Assembly (NCBI RefSeq): GCF_014203325.1
Contig: NZ_JACHIV010000001.1
Span: forward strand, 1,427,501-1,491,500
From: Saccharopolyspora gloriosae
GTDB lineage: Bacteria; Actinomycetota; Actinomycetes; Mycobacteriales; Pseudonocardiaceae
Length of the DNA: 64,000 nucleotides
Direction: 5' to 3'
The notes beneath the pieces were generated by a model, which did not search any database, was not told where the DNA came from, and saw only the letters and a list, made by a program, of their open reading frames with translations. Both the position numbers and the translations under genes were made by a program. Below, one piece after another: positions 62,417 through 64,000 of the stretch (position 1 is its first letter; every line of letters begins with the position of its first letter).

Positions 62417-63081
62417 CACTCGGTCTCCTCTGGTCCGCGCAGAGCGGCTGCGGTGACGTCGGTGACGGTGCCGGACAGCGCGGCGACGTAGAGCGCGTCG
62501 TCGGCCTGGATGACGGTCTTCGGCTCCGGCAGCACGCCGTTGCCGAAGCGCATGACGAACGCCACGCGGGCCCCGATGGTGCTCTCCAAGTCGACGATGC
62601 GGTGACCGACCCAGTCCTCGTGCAGCGGGAGCTGCAGCACCGCGACCGCGCCGGAGGGTTCCCGCCAGGCGGTGGCGACGCCTTCGGGCAGCAGCATCCG
62701 CAGGAAGCGGTCCGTGGTCCACGGCACGGTCGCCACGGTGGGGATGCCGAGCCGCTGGTAGACCTCGGCCCGCTTGGGGTCGTAGATGCGGGCCACGACG
62801 TGCTCCACGCCGAAGGTCTCGCGGGCCACGCGGGCGGCGATGATGTTGGAGTTGTCGCCGTTGGAGACCGCCGCGAACGCCGCCGCGGATTCGATGCCCG
62901 CTTCGACGAGCACGTCGCGGTCGAATCCGTTGCCGGTGATCTGGTGGCCGGTGAAGTCCTTGCCCAGCCGGTGGAACGCGGTGTCGTCCTTGTCCACGAC
63001 GGCGACGGTGTGGTCGAGCCGTTGCAGGGCCGTGGCCAGGGAGGCCCCGACCCGGCCGCAGCCCAGGATCACGACGTGCAC
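62416..63081 (-). CDS. ceoB: TrkA-type potassium transport regulator
   Basis: 221 residues: RCK_N with GCGRVGASLATAL (about 7-19), VVDKDDTAFHRLG and AVSNGDNSNIIAARVAR, then RCK_C (HRIVDLESTIGARVAFVMRF). GTG at 63081 with AAGGAG 7 bases upstream; a longer frame to 63300 lacks homology. Order and orientation relative to the APC gene match mycobacterial ceoB-ceoC. Confidence 0.92.
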   Translation of the reverse strand: MHVVILGCGRVGASLATALQRLDHTVAVVDKDDTAFHRLGKDFTGHQITGNGFDRDVLVEAGIESAAAFAAVSNGDNSNIIAARVARETFGVEHVVARIYDPKRAEVYQRLGIPTVATVPWTTDRFLRMLLPEGVATAWREPSGAVAVLQLPLHEDWVGHRIVDLESTIGARVAFVMRFGNGVLPEPKTVIQADDALYVAALSGTVTDVTAAALRGPEETE

Positions 63082-63301
63082 GGCCTGTCTCCTTGTCACG
63101 GGCGTGTCGGCGGCGCCTCGCCGCGTCAGCGTGACGGTACCCGGCAGCGCACCTGAGCGGTGTCCGCACGCGTGCCCCGACGGGAACCGCCGCTTCCAGC
63201 GCTGCACCGTATCCGAGGCCCGGCGCACGGCACCGGCCACCGGGTCGGCCGCGACCCGCGCGACGACGGGCGGGCGCGGGAGCGCGAGCGGGCGGAGCAC
63301 T

Positions 63302-63307
63302 TACGCT
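63302..63307 (+). promoter_or_regulatory. Possible -10 of a leaderless APC permease transcript
   Basis: TACGCT would start transcription near 63314-63315, exactly at an in-frame GTG. No -35 was identified. Confidence 0.35.
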
Positions 63308-63314
63308 CATGGCC

Positions 63315-64000
63315 GTGTCCAAGCTCGCGACCGCGACAAAACGCCTGCTGGTGGGGCGTCCGTTCCGCAGTGACCGGTTGGCGCACACGTTGCTGCCCAA
63401 GCGGCTGGCGTTGCCGGTGTTCGCCTCCGACGCCATGTCCTCGGTGGCCTACGCCCCGGAAGAGATCTTCCTGGTGCTCTCGGTCGCCGGCCTGTCCGCG
63501 TACGCCTTCACGCCGTGGGTGGGGGCGCTGGTCGCGCTGGTGATGCTCACCGTCGTGGCCAGCTACCGGCAGAACGTGCGGGCCTACCCGTCCGGCGGCG
63601 GCGACTACGAGGTCGCGACGGTGAACCTGGGCAAGCAGGCTGGGCTCACGGTGGCCAGCGCGCTGCTCGTGGACTACGTGCTGACCGTGGCGGTGTCGAT
63701 CTCCTCGGCGGCGGCGAACATCGGGGCGCTGATCCCGTTCGTGGCCACCCACAAGGTGTGGTTCGCGGTGGCCGCGATCGTCGCGCTCACCGCCATCAAT
63801 CTGCGCGGGCTGCGCGAATCGGGCGGTTTCCTGGCGGTGCCGGTGTACGCGTTCCTGCTCGGCGTCCTCGGCATGATCGCGTTCGGGGTGTTCCGCGCGC
63901 TGGTGCTGGGCCAGCCGATGCGGGCGGAGAGCGCCACCGTCGAGATCATGCCGGACGAGAACCAGCTGGCGGGGCTCGCGTTCGTCTTCCTGGTGATGCG
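63315..64000 (+). CDS. APC-superfamily amino-acid/polyamine-type permease, C-terminal part outside window
   Basis: The first 228 residues are visible. The start KLATATKRLLVGRPFRSDRL is followed by helix 1 with ASDAMSSVAYAPEEIFLVLS, typical of this actinobacterial APC group (Rv2690c-like), and then helices such as GALVALVMLTVVASYR and TVASALLVDYVLTVAVSISS. SSVAYA lies in the unwound substrate-binding segment. GTG 63315 fits family N-termini; an in-frame ATG at 63309 is possible. The frame is open to the window edge. Confidence 0.9.
   Translation, partial: MSKLATATKRLLVGRPFRSDRLAHTLLPKRLALPVFASDAMSSVAYAPEEIFLVLSVAGLSAYAFTPWVGALVALVMLTVVASYRQNVRAYPSGGGDYEVATVNLGKQAGLTVASALLVDYVLTVAVSISSAAANIGALIPFVATHKVWFAVAAIVALTAINLRGLRESGGFLAVPVYAFLLGVLGMIAFGVFRALVLGQPMRAESATVEIMPDENQLAGLAFVFLVM

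Overview
The window is a GC-rich (about 70%) stretch of an actinobacterial chromosome, most likely from Pseudonocardiales (Saccharopolyspora/Amycolatopsis-like). The evidence is the base composition, frequent GTG starts, paired sigA/sigB, IdeR, a B12-dependent ribonucleotide reductase with NrdR, polyphosphate glucokinase, Cei, and a set of actinobacterial DUF proteins (DUF349, DUF3039, DUF3093, DUF3099, DUF3159, DUF3710, DUF4192, DUF4193). From about 7.5 kb to the right end the gene order follows, from memory, the Mycobacterium tuberculosis interval Rv2733c-Rv2690c (miaB to the APC permease), with insertions. It is mainly a housekeeping backbone. I see no insertion sequence, prophage, CRISPR array, tRNA or rRNA.

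Layout. 0-2.4 kb: Entner-Doudoroff pair edd-eda (minus; eda cut by the window edge). 2.9-6.9 kb: a shortened solute-binding-like lipoprotein facing a complete gluABCD-type amino-acid ABC transporter operon with hairpins between its genes. 7.5-16.7 kb: tRNA modification (miaB, miaA), lysine/cell-wall precursor (dapF), ribosome GTPase hflX, a DUF349 protein and three less-known genes. 17.0-22.2 kb: DNA-damage and dNTP block: lexA diverging from a ChiZ/DivS-like LysM gene with two SOS boxes between them, then nrdR-nrdJ preceded by tandem NrdR-box-like sites. 22.4-28.8 kb: an aminotransferase, a small membrane protein, a large secreted phosphodiester glycosidase/metallophosphoesterase fusion, and a DUF4192 protein. 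28.9-31.8 kb: ideR-galK-galE operon. 32-37 kb: rhodanese, AcuC-type deacetylase and a Pat-type GNAT/acyl-CoA-synthetase-like acetyltransferase (a probable protein acetylation/deacetylation pair). 37-41.3 kb: hydrolase, lipoprotein, class I fumarase, tyrosine phosphatase.

41.4-46.9 kb: sigB, dtd, a methyltransferase, an HhH-GPD protein, an acyltransferase, DUF3099 and DUF3039. 47-54.7 kb: YihY-family membrane protein, helicase, class V aminotransferase, small zinc-ribbon protein (DUF7455-like), membrane protein and sigA. 55-64 kb: ppgK, suhB, cei, DUF4193, DUF3093, dut, DUF3710, OB-fold protein, DUF3159, the TrkA-type pair ceoB/ceoC, and the start of an APC permease (cut by the right edge).

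The more interesting signals are regulatory or architectural. They include SOS and NrdR operators, ECF-type promoter motifs upstream of both sigB and sigA, perfect long hairpins at nearly every convergent junction and inside operons, DnaA-box-like sites, a Pat protein that lacks the synthetase histidine, a lobe-deleted binding protein, and a class V aminotransferase without the desulfurase cysteine. I did not find a convincing new multi-gene system.
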